Shown in pieces: positions 8,767 to 17,507 of a stretch of 50,950 nucleotides of DNA. Numbering within the stretch: the stretch's first letter is position 1; each line of letters begins with the position of its first letter. Origin of the DNA: an uncultured Pelagibacteraceae bacterium (lineage in GTDB: Bacteria > Pseudomonadota > Alphaproteobacteria > Pelagibacterales > AG-422-B15). The notes below the pieces were generated by a model. The model was given only the letters and a program-made list of their open reading frames with translations. It was not told where the DNA came from and made no database searches. The position numbers and the translations under genes were made by a program. The stretch spans positions 1 to 50,950 of the forward strand of contig CACMWW010000007.1 in NCBI GenBank assembly GCA_902617525.1, given 5' to 3'.

Positions 8767-9749
8767 TTTGACCTTATCTGTAAAAGCATTTTCTCAACTT
8801 TCTCAATTGATGTCTCGGGTAAAACCCCATGTCCTAAATTGAAAATATGCGGCCTTTCTCTAAAAGCAAACAATATTTCTTCAATCTTCTGACTAAGATT
8901 TAAGGAGTCTTTTAATAGGTGTTTAGGATCCAGGTTTCCTTGAAAAACAATTTTATCGTTTAGCTCATTAATTTTATCTAAAGGAAAATTATAGTCTAGG
9001 GTAATACAGTCAAGCTTATCTATATTTGAATATTTTTTATAACATATAAGATTAGTGTTTCTAGGAAAGCCAATAATAGGAATATCTTTTATTTTTTTTA
9101 TACTCTCAATAATTTTTTTTGTAGGTTGAATACACCATTTGTTGAACTGTTCATCATTCAAATGTTCTGCCGCTGATTCAAATATTTGAAAGGCATCAAT
9201 CCCACAATCAATTTGCATTTCTGCGTGTTGAATAATCGCAAGTGTCATTTGCTCGATTAAATTGTCTATTTGCGAAGTCTTTTTGACAACATCTTCGAAT
9301 TTTAGATTTTGACGTTCATTCTTTTCATATAAACAATAAAACAGTGTCGTCCATGCTCCACCAGCAAATCCTATTAAAGGGATACTTGTGTTTTCTTTAA
9401 TTTTTTTTATTCCTTTTGCCAGGGGTAAAGTTTTTTCAGGATTATAACTCATGTTCTCATTGAACTTTATTACAGGGCCATGTCCATCAATAAAACTAAC
9501 GCTTGAGCCCGCAGCAAAAGGGGTTATTAAAATATCTGAAAACACAATGCAGGCATCCATGCCGTATCTGTTTATAGGCTGCAGGGAAACTTCAAATATT
9601 GTCAAAGGATCAAGAAACATATCCATAAGGTTTGCAAATTTTTTTCTGATACTTATATATTCAGGTAAATGTCTTCCTGCCTGTCTCATTAACCAAACTG
9701 GCGTTGGTTTTGTTTTTTGGCCTTTAAGTGTATCTATAAATATACTCAT
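8763..9749 (-). CDS. hemE: Uroporphyrinogen decarboxylase
   Basis: HemE decarboxylates uroporphyrinogen III to coproporphyrinogen III. The active-site signature RQAGRHLPEY lies at residues 22-31 and the catalytic aspartate region is IVFSDIL. GFAGGAWT and the C-terminal FNLGHGVLPET are typical. The ATG at 9749 gives a normal 328-residue enzyme. The open frame continues upstream for 63 codons, but that extension has no family resemblance and lies in the proposed origin region. HemE at the edge of the replication origin is a known alphaproteobacterial arrangement. Confidence 0.96.
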   Translation of the reverse strand: MSIFIDTLKGQKTKPTPVWLMRQAGRHLPEYISIRKKFANLMDMFLDPLTIFEVSLQPINRYGMDACIVFSDILITPFAAGSSVSFIDGHGPVIKFNENMSYNPEKTLPLAKGIKKIKENTSIPLIGFAGGAWTTLFYCLYEKNERQNLKFEDVVKKTSQIDNLIEQMTLAIIQHAEMQIDCGIDAFQIFESAAEHLNDEQFNKWCIQPTKKIIESIKKIKDIPIIGFPRNTNLICYKKYSNIDKLDCITLDYNFPLDKINELNDKIVFQGNLDPKHLLKDSLNLSQKIEEILFAFRERPHIFNLGHGVLPETSIEKVEKMLLQIRSK

Positions 9750-10022
9750 TATAATATATATATAATTGTAGTTGTTTATGTTCCTGTGGAATTGTGTATA
9801 TATAAAAAGTCGCTTTTTGCCCACAATTCGATACACAGAACAATCGTTTTGAATTATATGCTTTTTAAACTTATACACCGCCATGGAAGAAAACCGCAAT
9901 ATCTCTAACAGGTGAACAAAGTTTGCAAAAATTCTCAATAAAAATAGAAAAATAAGTTAAAAATTATAAATAGGCAAAGACAGTAAAAGCACTCACAGGT
10001 CATAAGGGGTTTATACAGGTTT
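9750..10022. other. Candidate chromosomal replication origin (oriC)
   Basis: This 273-base gap is the largest in the window and lies between the divergent hemE and maf genes, the place known for the origin in Caulobacter and relatives. It holds words close to the DnaA box TTATNCACA. TTATACACC at 9871-9879 and TGTGTATAT at 9793-9801 (reverse) each differ at one position. TGTGGAATT at 9785-9793, TTGCCCACA at 9817-9825 and CGATACACA at 9829-9837 each differ at two. An A/T-only stretch near 9936-9971, broken by few G, could be the unwinding element. Genes on both sides mostly point away from it and parS is 8.4 kb away. I see no perfect DnaA box, so this stays an inference. Confidence 0.55.
9789..9829. 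repeat. Nested inverted repeat in the hemE-maf gap
   Basis: GAATTGTG at 9789-9796 pairs with CACAATTC at 9822-9829. Between them lies a second hairpin, AAAAAG at 9804-9809 and CTTTTT at 9813-9818 with a three-base loop. Both arms of the outer repeat run next to DnaA-box-like words. The inner hairpin ends in a T run and could also act as a weak terminator. The structure lies within the proposed origin. Confidence 0.5.
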
Positions 10023-10628
10023 ATGAACAGAGATATAATTTTGGCATCTAAAAGCGAAACAAGGATTAAACTGTTACGCAATGCCGGCATAAGTTTCGAG
10101 GCTGTTGCTCATGGTGTAGATGAGGACGAGGTGAAGATGTCGATGAGCACAAACACACCCGAAGAGGTCGTAGTTAAACTCGCTGAGATGAAGGCCTTGA
10201 AGCCCTCCATGTCTAATGAAAGTGCATTTGTTATTGGATCAGATCAAGGTCTGGATCTGAAAGGTGAATTGGTTAACAAGGCTCAGGATAGAAATGAAGC
10301 AAAAGAACAGTTGATGAAAATGAGCGGATCCATACACACGCTTATAACTGCCACAACGGTTGCTCAAGACAATAACATTATTTGGAAGTATGTAGACAAA
10401 TCTAAAATGCATATGCGAAAGTTGAGCGAGGATCTAATAGAAGAATATTTAAATAAAGTCGACGATAATATTCTTGGTCTTGTAGGTGTCTATGCAATTG
10501 AGGAAGAAGGAATTAAACTTTTTGAAAATATTGGGAGCGACCTTTTTTCGATACAGGGCATATCATTAATTCAATTAACCCATTTCCTTTGGGACAATAA
10601 TCTTCTATTTGAAAACAATGACACATAA
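10023..10628 (+). CDS. maf: Maf family nucleoside triphosphate pyrophosphatase
   Basis: Maf proteins hydrolyse non-canonical or modified nucleoside triphosphates such as m7GTP, dTTP or UTP. The N-terminal motif ILASKSETR at 6-14 corresponds to the family S-x-S-x-R loop. VIGSDQGL at 70-77 carries the catalytic Asp74, with GSDQ instead of the commoner GADT, as in the YceF-like branch. The 201 residues are a full domain. It is the first rightward gene after the proposed origin and its end overlaps aroE by 11 bases. Substrate cannot be assigned from sequence alone. Confidence 0.87.
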   Translation: MNRDIILASKSETRIKLLRNAGISFEAVAHGVDEDEVKMSMSTNTPEEVVVKLAEMKALKPSMSNESAFVIGSDQGLDLKGELVNKAQDRNEAKEQLMKMSGSIHTLITATTVAQDNNIIWKYVDKSKMHMRKLSEDLIEEYLNKVDDNILGLVGVYAIEEEGIKLFENIGSDLFSIQGISLIQLTHFLWDNNLLFENNDT

Positions 10629-11433
10629 AAAAACAGCAGTTATTGGAGATCCAATAGATCACAGTCTTTCACCTAAAATTCATAACCACTGGATTGAAAG
10701 AGAAAGAATTGATGTGGCCGCCTACCAAAAAATAAATATAAAAAAAGAAAGCTTTAATAGGGATGTTGATCGTTTAATAGAAGAAGGTTACTACGGGTTA
10801 AACGTTACAGTCCCCCTGAAGGAGGAAGCATACAAATATTGTGATAAAACATCTGATGTTGCAAAAACCCTCAAAGCAGTTAACACACTTATAATAAATA
10901 AAGATGGTGTTTATGGTGATAACACAGACCCGATTGGTTTTGAAAAATCAATTGCAAACAGAGGATTAAATAAAAAACTGTGTGTGGTGCTAGGAGCTGG
11001 TGGATCAGCAAGGGCGGTTGTGTATGCGCTAACACAAATGAAATGTGAGATTGGTATTTATAACAGAACAAAAGAAAACGCAGAATCACTTTGCAGCGAC
11101 CTGGGTGTTAAGGCAACAATCTTAACAGAAACAACGATCAGTGAGTTTGTCGGCTCCTCACATTTAGTTGTCAACACTACAAGCTTAGGACAACAAGAAG
11201 GCGAAGAAAACAATTTAATAGACTTTAACAGCCTAAATTCATCTGCACATGTTTACGATCTGATATACAATCCAAGCAGGACAACTTTTCTAAGACATGC
11301 TGAGAAAAATGGCTTTACAGTTCAAAATGGATTGGAGATGCTAGCCCATCAGGCTGCGCAGTCCTTCAAGTTATGGCACGATATAATGCCTGAAATTGAT
11401 GATGATTTAATGAGTGTATTAGGGGTTGGCTGA
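10618..11433 (+). CDS. aroE: Shikimate dehydrogenase (NADP+)
   Basis: AroE reduces 3-dehydroshikimate to shikimate in aromatic amino acid synthesis. The substrate-binding motif HSLSPKIHN starts near residue 15. NVTVPLK at 62-68 supplies the catalytic lysine (Lys68) and Asp104 lies in DNTDP. The nucleotide motif is GAGGSARA, near 127-134. The ATG at 10618 gives a conventional 271-residue protein; a TTG three codons earlier is possible. It lies between maf and coaE in the conserved maf-aroE-coaE-dnaQ run, with a one-base TGATG overlap to coaE. Confidence 0.95.
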   Translation: MTHKKTAVIGDPIDHSLSPKIHNHWIERERIDVAAYQKINIKKESFNRDVDRLIEEGYYGLNVTVPLKEEAYKYCDKTSDVAKTLKAVNTLIINKDGVYGDNTDPIGFEKSIANRGLNKKLCVVLGAGGSARAVVYALTQMKCEIGIYNRTKENAESLCSDLGVKATILTETTISEFVGSSHLVVNTTSLGQQEGEENNLIDFNSLNSSAHVYDLIYNPSRTTFLRHAEKNGFTVQNGLEMLAHQAAQSFKLWHDIMPEIDDDLMSVLGVG

Positions 11434-12056
11434 TGTTATTGGTTGGTGTAACAGGATCTATTGGGATGGGAAAATCAACAGTTGCCCAAATGTTTAAAGA
11501 GCATGGTTATGGGGTTTATAATGCAGACGATACAGTTCATTATATTTATGAAAATGATGAAGAGGTAATAGCAAAAGTAGAGAGCAAATTCCCAGGTTCT
11601 ACAAAAGATGGTGCAGTAAATCGATTGGCGCTAAGAGACATATTAAACAAAGAGCCTGACAAATTTAGAGATTTAGAACAAATTGTTCACCCTGTAACAA
11701 GAAAATATCAAATAATTTATATAAAAAAATTAATTGAAGAAGGAAAGGCGGGTTGTGTCTTGGATATCCCACTTCTTTTTGAAACTGGAGGAGAAAAGTA
11801 CGTAGATATTTCTATTGTTGTTACAGCGTCTGAGGAAACACAAAAGTCAAGGGTGGTTTCAGACAGAAAAGTGCCATTAGAAATTTTTAACTCTATTAAA
11901 GGCCAACAAATGCCAGATAGAGATAAGCTAAAAAAAGCAGATTACATTATTTCAACCGATAGCGATATTGAGGAAACTAAATCTGAGGTTAAAGAAGTCG
12001 CAGCAAAAATTAAATTGATTAATCCCAAAGCGTGGAATACCTTCTTTAATCAATGA
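11433..12056 (+). CDS. coaE: Dephospho-CoA kinase
   Basis: CoaE phosphorylates dephospho-CoA at the 3' hydroxyl, the last step of CoA synthesis. The P-loop GSIGMGKST lies at residues 8-16, Asp32-Asp33 in YNADDTVH match the conserved substrate region, and VLDIPLLFETGGEKYVD is the family signature. The length of 207 residues is standard. It starts within the aroE stop codon and its own stop overlaps dnaQ by four bases, indicating one coupled operon. Confidence 0.95.
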   Translation: MLLVGVTGSIGMGKSTVAQMFKEHGYGVYNADDTVHYIYENDEEVIAKVESKFPGSTKDGAVNRLALRDILNKEPDKFRDLEQIVHPVTRKYQIIYIKKLIEEGKAGCVLDIPLLFETGGEKYVDISIVVTASEETQKSRVVSDRKVPLEIFNSIKGQQMPDRDKLKKADYIISTDSDIEETKSEVKEVAAKIKLINPKAWNTFFNQ

Positions 12057-12766
12057 GGCAAGTTGTTCTTGATACTGAAACTACCGGCTTAAGACCCTCA
12101 GAGGGTCATAGAGTAATAGAAATTGCTGCGATAGAGATAATTGATTATTTGCCTACTGGAAAAAATTATCAGCAATACATAAATCCTCAGCGCGATGTAC
12201 CAGAGACATCATTTAAGGTTCATGGCCTGAGTTATGAGTTTTTAAAAGATAAGCCTTTATTTGAGCAAATTGTAAACGAGTTTTTAGAATTTGTAGGTAA
12301 AGACCCAATAATTGCGCACAACGTAGATTTTGATATAGGCTTCTTAAATTATGAATTAAATGCTTGTGGCAAAGATTCACTGAAAAATGAAAAAATTGAC
12401 ACTGTATCGATTGCTAGAGAAAAATTTCCAGGTCAAAGCGTCTCGCTCGACGCGCTTTGTAAGAGATTTGCAATTGATAATACACAGAGAGAAAAACACT
12501 CAGCCACGATTGATACAGAGCTTTTAGCCCGCGTATATATAGAGTTAATGGATGCTCGTGAACTAAGTTTAGATTTAAATAGTGTGGAGGCGGTTAAGAA
12601 GCCTGTAACATCTTTCAATATTGAAAAAATAAAAAACCGGAATTTGCCTTCTAGACTTTCAGACCAAGAAAAAAAGTTACACGACACATTTATTGAAACA
12701 CTGGGTGAGCATTCTATATGGAATAAAATCAATCAATCTAAAAACAATCAAACGAGTGAAAAATAA
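12053..12766 (+). CDS. dnaQ: DNA polymerase III epsilon subunit (3'-5' proofreading exonuclease)
   Basis: DnaQ is the proofreading exonuclease of the replicative polymerase core. ExoI is DTETTG at 7-12 with Asp7 and Glu9; ExoII is AHNVDFD at 88-94; ExoIII-epsilon has His149 and Asp154 in KHSATIDTE. These are the complete catalytic set of the DEDDh family. A linker after about residue 175 would contact the alpha subunit. It overlaps coaE by four bases. The position close to the origin in the maf-aroE-coaE-dnaQ block is conserved in alphaproteobacteria. Confidence 0.96.
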   Translation: MRQVVLDTETTGLRPSEGHRVIEIAAIEIIDYLPTGKNYQQYINPQRDVPETSFKVHGLSYEFLKDKPLFEQIVNEFLEFVGKDPIIAHNVDFDIGFLNYELNACGKDSLKNEKIDTVSIAREKFPGQSVSLDALCKRFAIDNTQREKHSATIDTELLARVYIELMDARELSLDLNSVEAVKKPVTSFNIEKIKNRNLPSRLSDQEKKLHDTFIETLGEHSIWNKINQSKNNQTSEK

Positions 12767-13568
12767 GATTAATCATACTCTTAGTGATAACAAAAACTAT
12801 CAAAAAGTACCCACACCAGCAGCATCAGTTTTGCTTATCAGAGATGCAGATAAAAAAATAGAAGTATTCATGATTAAAAGATCAATGAAAACAAATTTCG
12901 GAGGAGCCTGGGTTTTTCCTGGGGGTAAGATTGATCATGAAGATGTCTCAAATGATTATCAAAAGTATAGCCCTCACTTAGATGATAGTTCTGCATCCGA
13001 GAGGCTTGGCATAGAAAAAAATGGTCTATCATATTGGACAGCATGCATTAGAGAGTGCTTTGAGGAAAGTGGTATCCTGCTTGCAAATCAAATAGGAAAA
13101 AGTCTAAAAAATACTATTTTGAAAGAAAATGATCTTGAAACTCTGAGCCGGTTCAAAGATAGAATTCTTAAGGGTGAAAATATTTTTTACGAAATGATCG
13201 ACAATCTGAATTTGGAGCTTGCCACAAATGAACTTGCGTACATTTCGCATTGGGTAACACCAAAAATTGAAAAAAGAAGATACAGTACAAGATTTTTTGT
13301 AGCTCGAAGCACTGACCAGGAGGCTGTGCATGACGGCACCGAAGGAGTTGAGAGTAAATGGATTAATCCCGAAGAAGCCCTTAAACAATTTAAGGCTGGA
13401 GACTTTCCTATGATAATGCCAACAATTAAAAATCTCGAAATGATTTGCGGTTTTACTGATACCTCTGAGCTTTTATCTTTTATGAACAATAAAAACAAAA
13501 ATGATATACCAAATGTAGAACCAGTTTTTGAGATCGTTGATGGTGAACCCAAATTAATTAGATACTAG
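12756..13568 (+). CDS. Nudix hydrolase family protein
   Basis: The protein has an interrupted Nudix box: GGAWVFPGGKIDHED, then an insert of about 35 residues, then ACIRECFEESGILL with the REx2EExG catalytic helix. This layout resembles the larger NUDT19-like Nudix enzymes, for which CoA derivatives are known substrates, but the substrate here is unknown. The GTG at 12756 gives 270 residues and an 11-base overlap with dnaQ; a TTG at 12693 would need a longer overlap. Its stop shares a CTAG tetranucleotide with the convergent secB stop. Confidence 0.8.
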   Translation: MKNKINHTLSDNKNYQKVPTPAASVLLIRDADKKIEVFMIKRSMKTNFGGAWVFPGGKIDHEDVSNDYQKYSPHLDDSSASERLGIEKNGLSYWTACIRECFEESGILLANQIGKSLKNTILKENDLETLSRFKDRILKGENIFYEMIDNLNLELATNELAYISHWVTPKIEKRRYSTRFFVARSTDQEAVHDGTEGVESKWINPEEALKQFKAGDFPMIMPTIKNLEMICGFTDTSELLSFMNNKNKNDIPNVEPVFEIVDGEPKLIRY

Positions 13569-13987
13569 TTCTTACCCTTTTTTTTCTTATAGAGTTCAGC
13601 AAAATTTACAGGATCCAACATTAGTGGCGGTAAAGAACCATCAGCGTGTAGATCATAAATAATACGTCTTGCAAATGGAAAAAGTATTCTTGGACACTCC
13701 ACTAATAAATAAGCTTCTTTAATATCATCAGTTAAATTTTCAATTTCAAATAAACCAACATATTTGAGATCAACTAAATACAAATTATCGTCACCCCGTT
13801 TGGCCCCAACATTTATTTGAAGCTCCACCTCATAGACATTGGTACCTTTACGATTCTGAGCCTTAACGTCAATGTTAGCATTAATAGCTGGTCTCTCACT
13901 TCCAGCTTGAAATGATCCTGGGCCATTTGGATTTTCAAAAGATAAGTCTCTAATGAATTGTGTGATAATTTTTGATTTTACATCCAT
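13565..13987 (-). CDS. secB: Protein-export chaperone SecB
   Basis: SecB holds precursor proteins unfolded and delivers them to SecA. The 140-residue protein shows the family core: FIRDLSFENPNGP near the N-terminus, the beta strands VYEVELQINVGAKR, and the signature AYLLVECPRILFPFARRIIYDLHADGSLPPLMLDPVNFAELY in which residues LFPFAR and PPLMLDP are nearly invariant. It follows fxsA with a one-base TAATG overlap. The gene pair next to a Tim44-like gene is a common alphaproteobacterial arrangement. Confidence 0.96.
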   Translation of the reverse strand: MDVKSKIITQFIRDLSFENPNGPGSFQAGSERPAINANIDVKAQNRKGTNVYEVELQINVGAKRGDDNLYLVDLKYVGLFEIENLTDDIKEAYLLVECPRILFPFARRIIYDLHADGSLPPLMLDPVNFAELYKKKKGKN

Positions 13988-14421
13988 TACTTTTTTTCCT
14001 CATCGTCAATTTCAATGTAATCACCCTCAATAGTGGAGTCATGCTGATTATTTTGATTACCATATCTAGAAAGCATATAACTTGCTACTAACTTAATAAA
14101 AATTATTCTTGAGACTGGTATTAATCCTAAGAAACCCAAAGCATCAGTAAAAAAACCTGGTGTAATTAATAAAATACCTGCAATAAGTATAACAAGTCCT
14201 TCAAACATCGTTTGAACAGGTGCTTCAAGGTTTCGCAATTGAGAGGCTAATTTCTGAATAGTACTGATACCTTGTTGGCGGACAAAAAAAACACCGACAA
14301 TAGCTGTAAGAAATATAAGCGTAATGGTATAGAAAGACCCGATAATACTTCCAATTTCAATAAATAAGCTAATTTCAATGATTGGAATAAGTACAAAAAT
14401 TGCGATAATTATAAAAAACAA
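13987..14421 (-). CDS. fxsA: FxsA family inner-membrane protein
   Basis: The protein is 144 residues with three to four hydrophobic segments. The N-terminal stretch LIPIIEISLFIEIGSIIGSFYTI is the FxsA signature, followed by VRQQGISTIQKL and GLVILIAGILLITPGFFTDALGFLGLIP. In E. coli FxsA overproduction relieves exclusion of phage T7 by F plasmids, but its normal role is not known. The acidic C-terminal tail is cytoplasmic by prediction. It is divergent from the Tim44-like gene with 66 bases between the starts and overlaps secB by one base. Confidence 0.88.
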   Translation of the reverse strand: MFFIIIAIFVLIPIIEISLFIEIGSIIGSFYTITLIFLTAIVGVFFVRQQGISTIQKLASQLRNLEAPVQTMFEGLVILIAGILLITPGFFTDALGFLGLIPVSRIIFIKLVASYMLSRYGNQNNQHDSTIEGDYIEIDDEEKK

Positions 14422-14448
14422 AATAAAAAGTAAATATTGAAAGTTTAG

Positions 14449-14477
14449 TTTAAATTCCTAAATAAGGACTCTATAAT
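14449..14477 (+). promoter_or_regulatory. Candidate promoter for the Tim44-like gene, close to the start codon
   Basis: A perfect TATAAT at 14472-14477 lies 10 bases before the ATG at 14488, with a weak -35 TTTAAA at 14449-14454 at 17-base spacing. The transcript would have a leader of only a few bases. There is no Shine-Dalgarno sequence between the box and the start. Confidence 0.4.
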
Positions 14478-14487
14478 ATTTAAATAT

Positions 14488-15102
14488 ATGAGTGAAGCGT
14501 TTCAATACATAGATATACTTATTTTAGCAATTATTGCTGGCATTGTCCTTCTGCGTCTTAGAAGTGTCTTAGGAAGACGAACTGGTCATGAAAAAACAGA
14601 CAAAACCTCTTATAATTATGAAACACCACAAACTTCACAGGAGGAAAAAGTAATACCAATTGAACCAAAAACTTCACCCAGTAAGCGCGAGGATGGTTGG
14701 TTTGACAAAGATGACTTTTTACGCGGCGCATCAAATGCATATGAAACGATTGTCACAAATTTTGAAAATGGTAATAAGGATGCTCTAAAGTCTCTACTCT
14801 CTGACGATGTGTTAAATAGTTTTTCATCAGTTATTGATGAAAGAAACAGAAAGAATGAAACTGTTGAATTTAATTTTATTGGAATTGAAAAGTCAGAAAT
14901 CGTTCATAAAGATTTAAAGAAAAATCCAATGGAAGTGACTGTAAGATTTATTTCAGAAATGATTACATGTATTAAAAATAGTAAAGATGAAGTAATTTCA
15001 GGCAGTCTTAATCAAGTGCAAAAAATTACAGATGTTTGGACTTTTGAAAAAATAAAAGATAAAAAAACTTCTAATTGGTTATTAACGGCGACCTCTGATT
15101 AA
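14488..15102 (+). CDS. Tim44-like domain protein
   Basis: The 204-residue protein has an N-terminal membrane anchor (about residues 8-24), a polar linker to about 70, and a C-terminal Tim44-like domain. That domain starts at FDKDDFLRGASNAYETIVTNFENGNKDALKSLLSDDVLNSF and includes the strand region around VRFISEMITCI. Alphaproteobacterial Tim44-like proteins (TimA) are relatives of the mitochondrial import motor subunit; a role at the inner membrane is inferred. Its position opposite fxsA and near secB is conserved. Its stop overlaps that of the convergent thioesterase gene within TTAA. Confidence 0.87.
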   Translation: MSEAFQYIDILILAIIAGIVLLRLRSVLGRRTGHEKTDKTSYNYETPQTSQEEKVIPIEPKTSPSKREDGWFDKDDFLRGASNAYETIVTNFENGNKDALKSLLSDDVLNSFSSVIDERNRKNETVEFNFIGIEKSEIVHKDLKKNPMEVTVRFISEMITCIKNSKDEVISGSLNQVQKITDVWTFEKIKDKKTSNWLLTATSD

Positions 15103-15527
15103 TTAATCAAATACTTATTTAATTTTTCTTTTATATTATCTGGAATTATAGAAGACTTCATACTTTTTTGGTCTGTGTTAACCCAAGTAATAACTGCTTC
15201 ATTTATAATTTCATCGGATCCAGATCTATAAATTTCTTGTGTAAAAGTCATACTCGAGTTTCCTAGTTTTTTTATCCCAGTGTAAACTTCTAGCTGATCA
15301 TTTAATCTTGCAGGACTTCTAAAATTCATTTGCACACCAACCGTGTGAAAATCGTTATTAGTCTTTTTTACATATTCATCCTGATCAAAACAATCTTCGA
15401 GCATCTCACTGAGAGAAATGTCAAAATATGTCAAATAATGCGAATTATAAACTATTCTCTGACAATCAACTTCTGAGTAACGAACTTTTATCTTGTTTAA
15501 ATGAGTTTTTTTTGTTTTTAGTGACAT
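15099..15527 (-). CDS. Acyl-CoA thioesterase, 4HBT hotdog family
   Basis: The 142-residue protein is a single hotdog fold of the 4-hydroxybenzoyl-CoA thioesterase (YbgC/FadM-like) type. The N-terminal pattern KVRYSEVDCQRIVYNSHYLTYFD matches the family active-site block, with the conserved acid in SEVD and a tyrosine, asparagine and histidine following. GVQMNFRSPARLNDQLEVYTGI is the second characteristic strand region. Its acyl substrate cannot be told. It lies five bases after hslU on the same strand, so it may ride on the hslVU transcript. Confidence 0.82.
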   Translation of the reverse strand: MSLKTKKTHLNKIKVRYSEVDCQRIVYNSHYLTYFDISLSEMLEDCFDQDEYVKKTNNDFHTVGVQMNFRSPARLNDQLEVYTGIKKLGNSSMTFTQEIYRSGSDEIINEAVITWVNTDQKSMKSSIIPDNIKEKLNKYLIN

Positions 15528-15532
15528 AAAAA

Positions 15533-16837
15533 TTAGAGAATGAACTTGGAAAGATCAGTATCTTTAGATAACTCATTAACGTTATCTTTAACGTAGTTTG
15601 CATCAATTGTAATTTTTTCTCCACCTTTATCTGCTGCAGAGAAACTGATATCTTCTAACACCCTCTCAAGAATGGTATGTAAACGACGAGCGCCAATATT
15701 TTCAATAGTTGAGTTTATATCCACAGCTAAGGTTGCAATTGCATCGATTCCATCCTCGCTAAAGCTAATTTTAACATCCTCAGTACCCATCAGTGCCTCA
15801 TACTGTTTTATCAAGCTATATTTGGGTTCTGTTAGGATACGTTTAAAGTCCTCTTGTGAGAGTGCTTTGAGATTAACCCTTATTGGTAATCTGCCCTGTA
15901 ATTCTGGCAATAGATCAGATGGTTTTGACAGTTGAAAGGCTCCAGAAGCTATAAAAAGTATGTGATCAGTTTTGATTGTTCCGTGTTTTGTGTTTACTGT
16001 TGTGCCCTCAATTAAAGGTAACAAATCTCTTTGAACACCTTCCCTTGAAACATCACCACCAACCCTTTCACTTCTTGCGCAAACTTTGTCTATTTCATCA
16101 ATAAATACAATTCCATTGTCTTCGACTGCTTTTTTTGCCTCATTCACAATGTGATCAGTATCAATTAATTTATCTGACTCCTCATTAACCAATATCTCAT
16201 AAGAGTCGGCAACTGTTGTTCTCTTCTTTTTAGTTTTGGGTCCCATGGCTTTACCAAGCATATCGTTTAGATTTATCATTCCTATACCAGCACCTTGCCC
16301 ACCTTGAAGATCAATAGTTGGAAATGATCCAGTGTCTTGAACAGCTATTTCGATTTCCTTTTCATTGAGTTCGTTATTTCTGAGTTTTTTTCTAAAGCTT
16401 TCTCGTGTCGCAGGACCTGAGCCTGGCCCAACTAAAGCGTCTAACACACGTTCTTCAGCAGCTAATTGTGCTTTTGCTTTGACTTCTTTTCTCTTTATCT
16501 CACGAACCATTGTAATTGCTATTTCAATCAAATCACGAACAATTGACTCCACATCTCTACCTACATACCCAACTTCTGTAAATTTTGTTGCTTCAACTTT
16601 TATAAACGGTGCTTGTGCTAATTTTGAGAGCCTTCTAGAAATTTCAGTTTTACCAATTCCAGTAGGACCAATCATTAAAATATTTTTTGGAAGAACCTCT
16701 TCTCTCATATCCTCCGGTAATTGCTGACGTCGCCAACGATTTCTTAATGCAATGGCTACAGATTTTTTTGCATCATCTTGGCCAATAATATATCTATCAA
16801 GTTCGGAAACAATTTCCCTTGGTGAAAATGCTTGCAT
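15533..16837 (-). CDS. hslU: HslU, ATPase subunit of the HslVU protease
   Basis: HslU is the AAA+ unfoldase that feeds substrates to HslV. The N-terminus [34 protein letters not shown] is diagnostic. Walker A GPTGIGKT lies at 57-64; Walker B is IVFIDEIDK; the central I domain runs from about 105 to 240. The C-terminus ends DTDLSKFIL, the tail that inserts into HslV pockets. At 434 residues it is complete. It is separated from hslV by three bases. Confidence 0.97.
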   Translation of the reverse strand: MQAFSPREIVSELDRYIIGQDDAKKSVAIALRNRWRRQQLPEDMREEVLPKNILMIGPTGIGKTEISRRLSKLAQAPFIKVEATKFTEVGYVGRDVESIVRDLIEIAITMVREIKRKEVKAKAQLAAEERVLDALVGPGSGPATRESFRKKLRNNELNEKEIEIAVQDTGSFPTIDLQGGQGAGIGMINLNDMLGKAMGPKTKKKRTTVADSYEILVNEESDKLIDTDHIVNEAKKAVEDNGIVFIDEIDKVCARSERVGGDVSREGVQRDLLPLIEGTTVNTKHGTIKTDHILFIASGAFQLSKPSDLLPELQGRLPIRVNLKALSQEDFKRILTEPKYSLIKQYEALMGTEDVKISFSEDGIDAIATLAVDINSTIENIGARRLHTILERVLEDISFSAADKGGEKITIDANYVKDNVNELSKDTDLSKFIL

Positions 16838-16840
16838 TAT

Positions 16841-17392
16841 CTAATACTCAATTTTTTCAAGTGTAACATTGCTGTTTGTGAAAACACAAATTTCGCCAGC
16901 AATTTTTAGTGACTTTAAAGCAATTTCTTCAGCTGTAAGATCAGTATCAATCAGCGCTTTAGCAGCGGATAGTGCATAATTACCACCGCTACCAATTCCA
17001 ATAATTGACCCATCAGGGTCTAACACATCACCCATTCCAGTAATTAGAAGTGATGTAGAAGAGTCTGCAACTGTAAGAAGTGCTTCTAGGCGCCTTAAAT
17101 ATTTGTCGGTACGCCAATCTTTCGCCAGTTCAACACATGCTCTGGTAAGCTGTTTAGGATGCTTTTCTAGTTTCGCTTCCAGTCTTTCAAATAAAGTAAA
17201 TGCATCTGCAGTTGCTCCGGCAAAACCAGCGATAACACTACCATCACCTATTTTTCTAACCTTTTGGGCAGTGCCTTTAATGACTGTATTTCCAAGACTA
17301 ACTTGTCCGTCTCCCGCGACAACAACCTGATTGCCTTTTCTTACACTAATAATAGTAGTGCCGTGCCATGATTGACTTTGTTGATTTTCCAT
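16841..17392 (-). CDS. hslV: HslV, proteolytic subunit of the HslVU protease
   Basis: HslV is the N-terminal nucleophile peptidase of the bacterial proteasome-like complex. The short propeptide ends at WHG and the mature chain begins TTIISVRKG, with Thr12 as catalytic nucleophile. [17 protein letters not shown] and the [14 protein letters not shown] stretch are family hallmarks. The 183 residues are normal. Together with hslU it is divergent from hisB, an arrangement found in many alphaproteobacteria. A possible -10-like CATAAC lies a few bases upstream on the minus strand but is not convincing. Confidence 0.97.
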   Translation of the reverse strand: MENQQSQSWHGTTIISVRKGNQVVVAGDGQVSLGNTVIKGTAQKVRKIGDGSVIAGFAGATADAFTLFERLEAKLEKHPKQLTRACVELAKDWRTDKYLRRLEALLTVADSSTSLLITGMGDVLDPDGSIIGIGSGGNYALSAAKALIDTDLTAEEIALKSLKIAGEICVFTNSNVTLEKIEY

Positions 17393-17507
17393 GCTGGGTG
17401 TTATGTGGCTATTTATTTATTAACTTCAAGCCCTGACTTTTCATTAAAAATTACATTTTTTATAGATAATTCAGTGATTTATTGATAGAAACCGACTGGA
17501 TTTTGTT

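Noticed and set aside
9717..9908. Small plus-strand frame of 63 codons in the hemE-maf gap
   Set aside because: It begins inside hemE antisense, has no recognisable family or ribosome-binding site, and is explained by chance in AT-rich sequence.
9750..9938. A 63-codon N-terminal extension of hemE reading through the intergenic region
   Set aside because: The family start is the ATG at 9749; the extension has no resemblance to HemE, is unusually rich in Tyr/Ile/Asn and overlaps the origin-like region.
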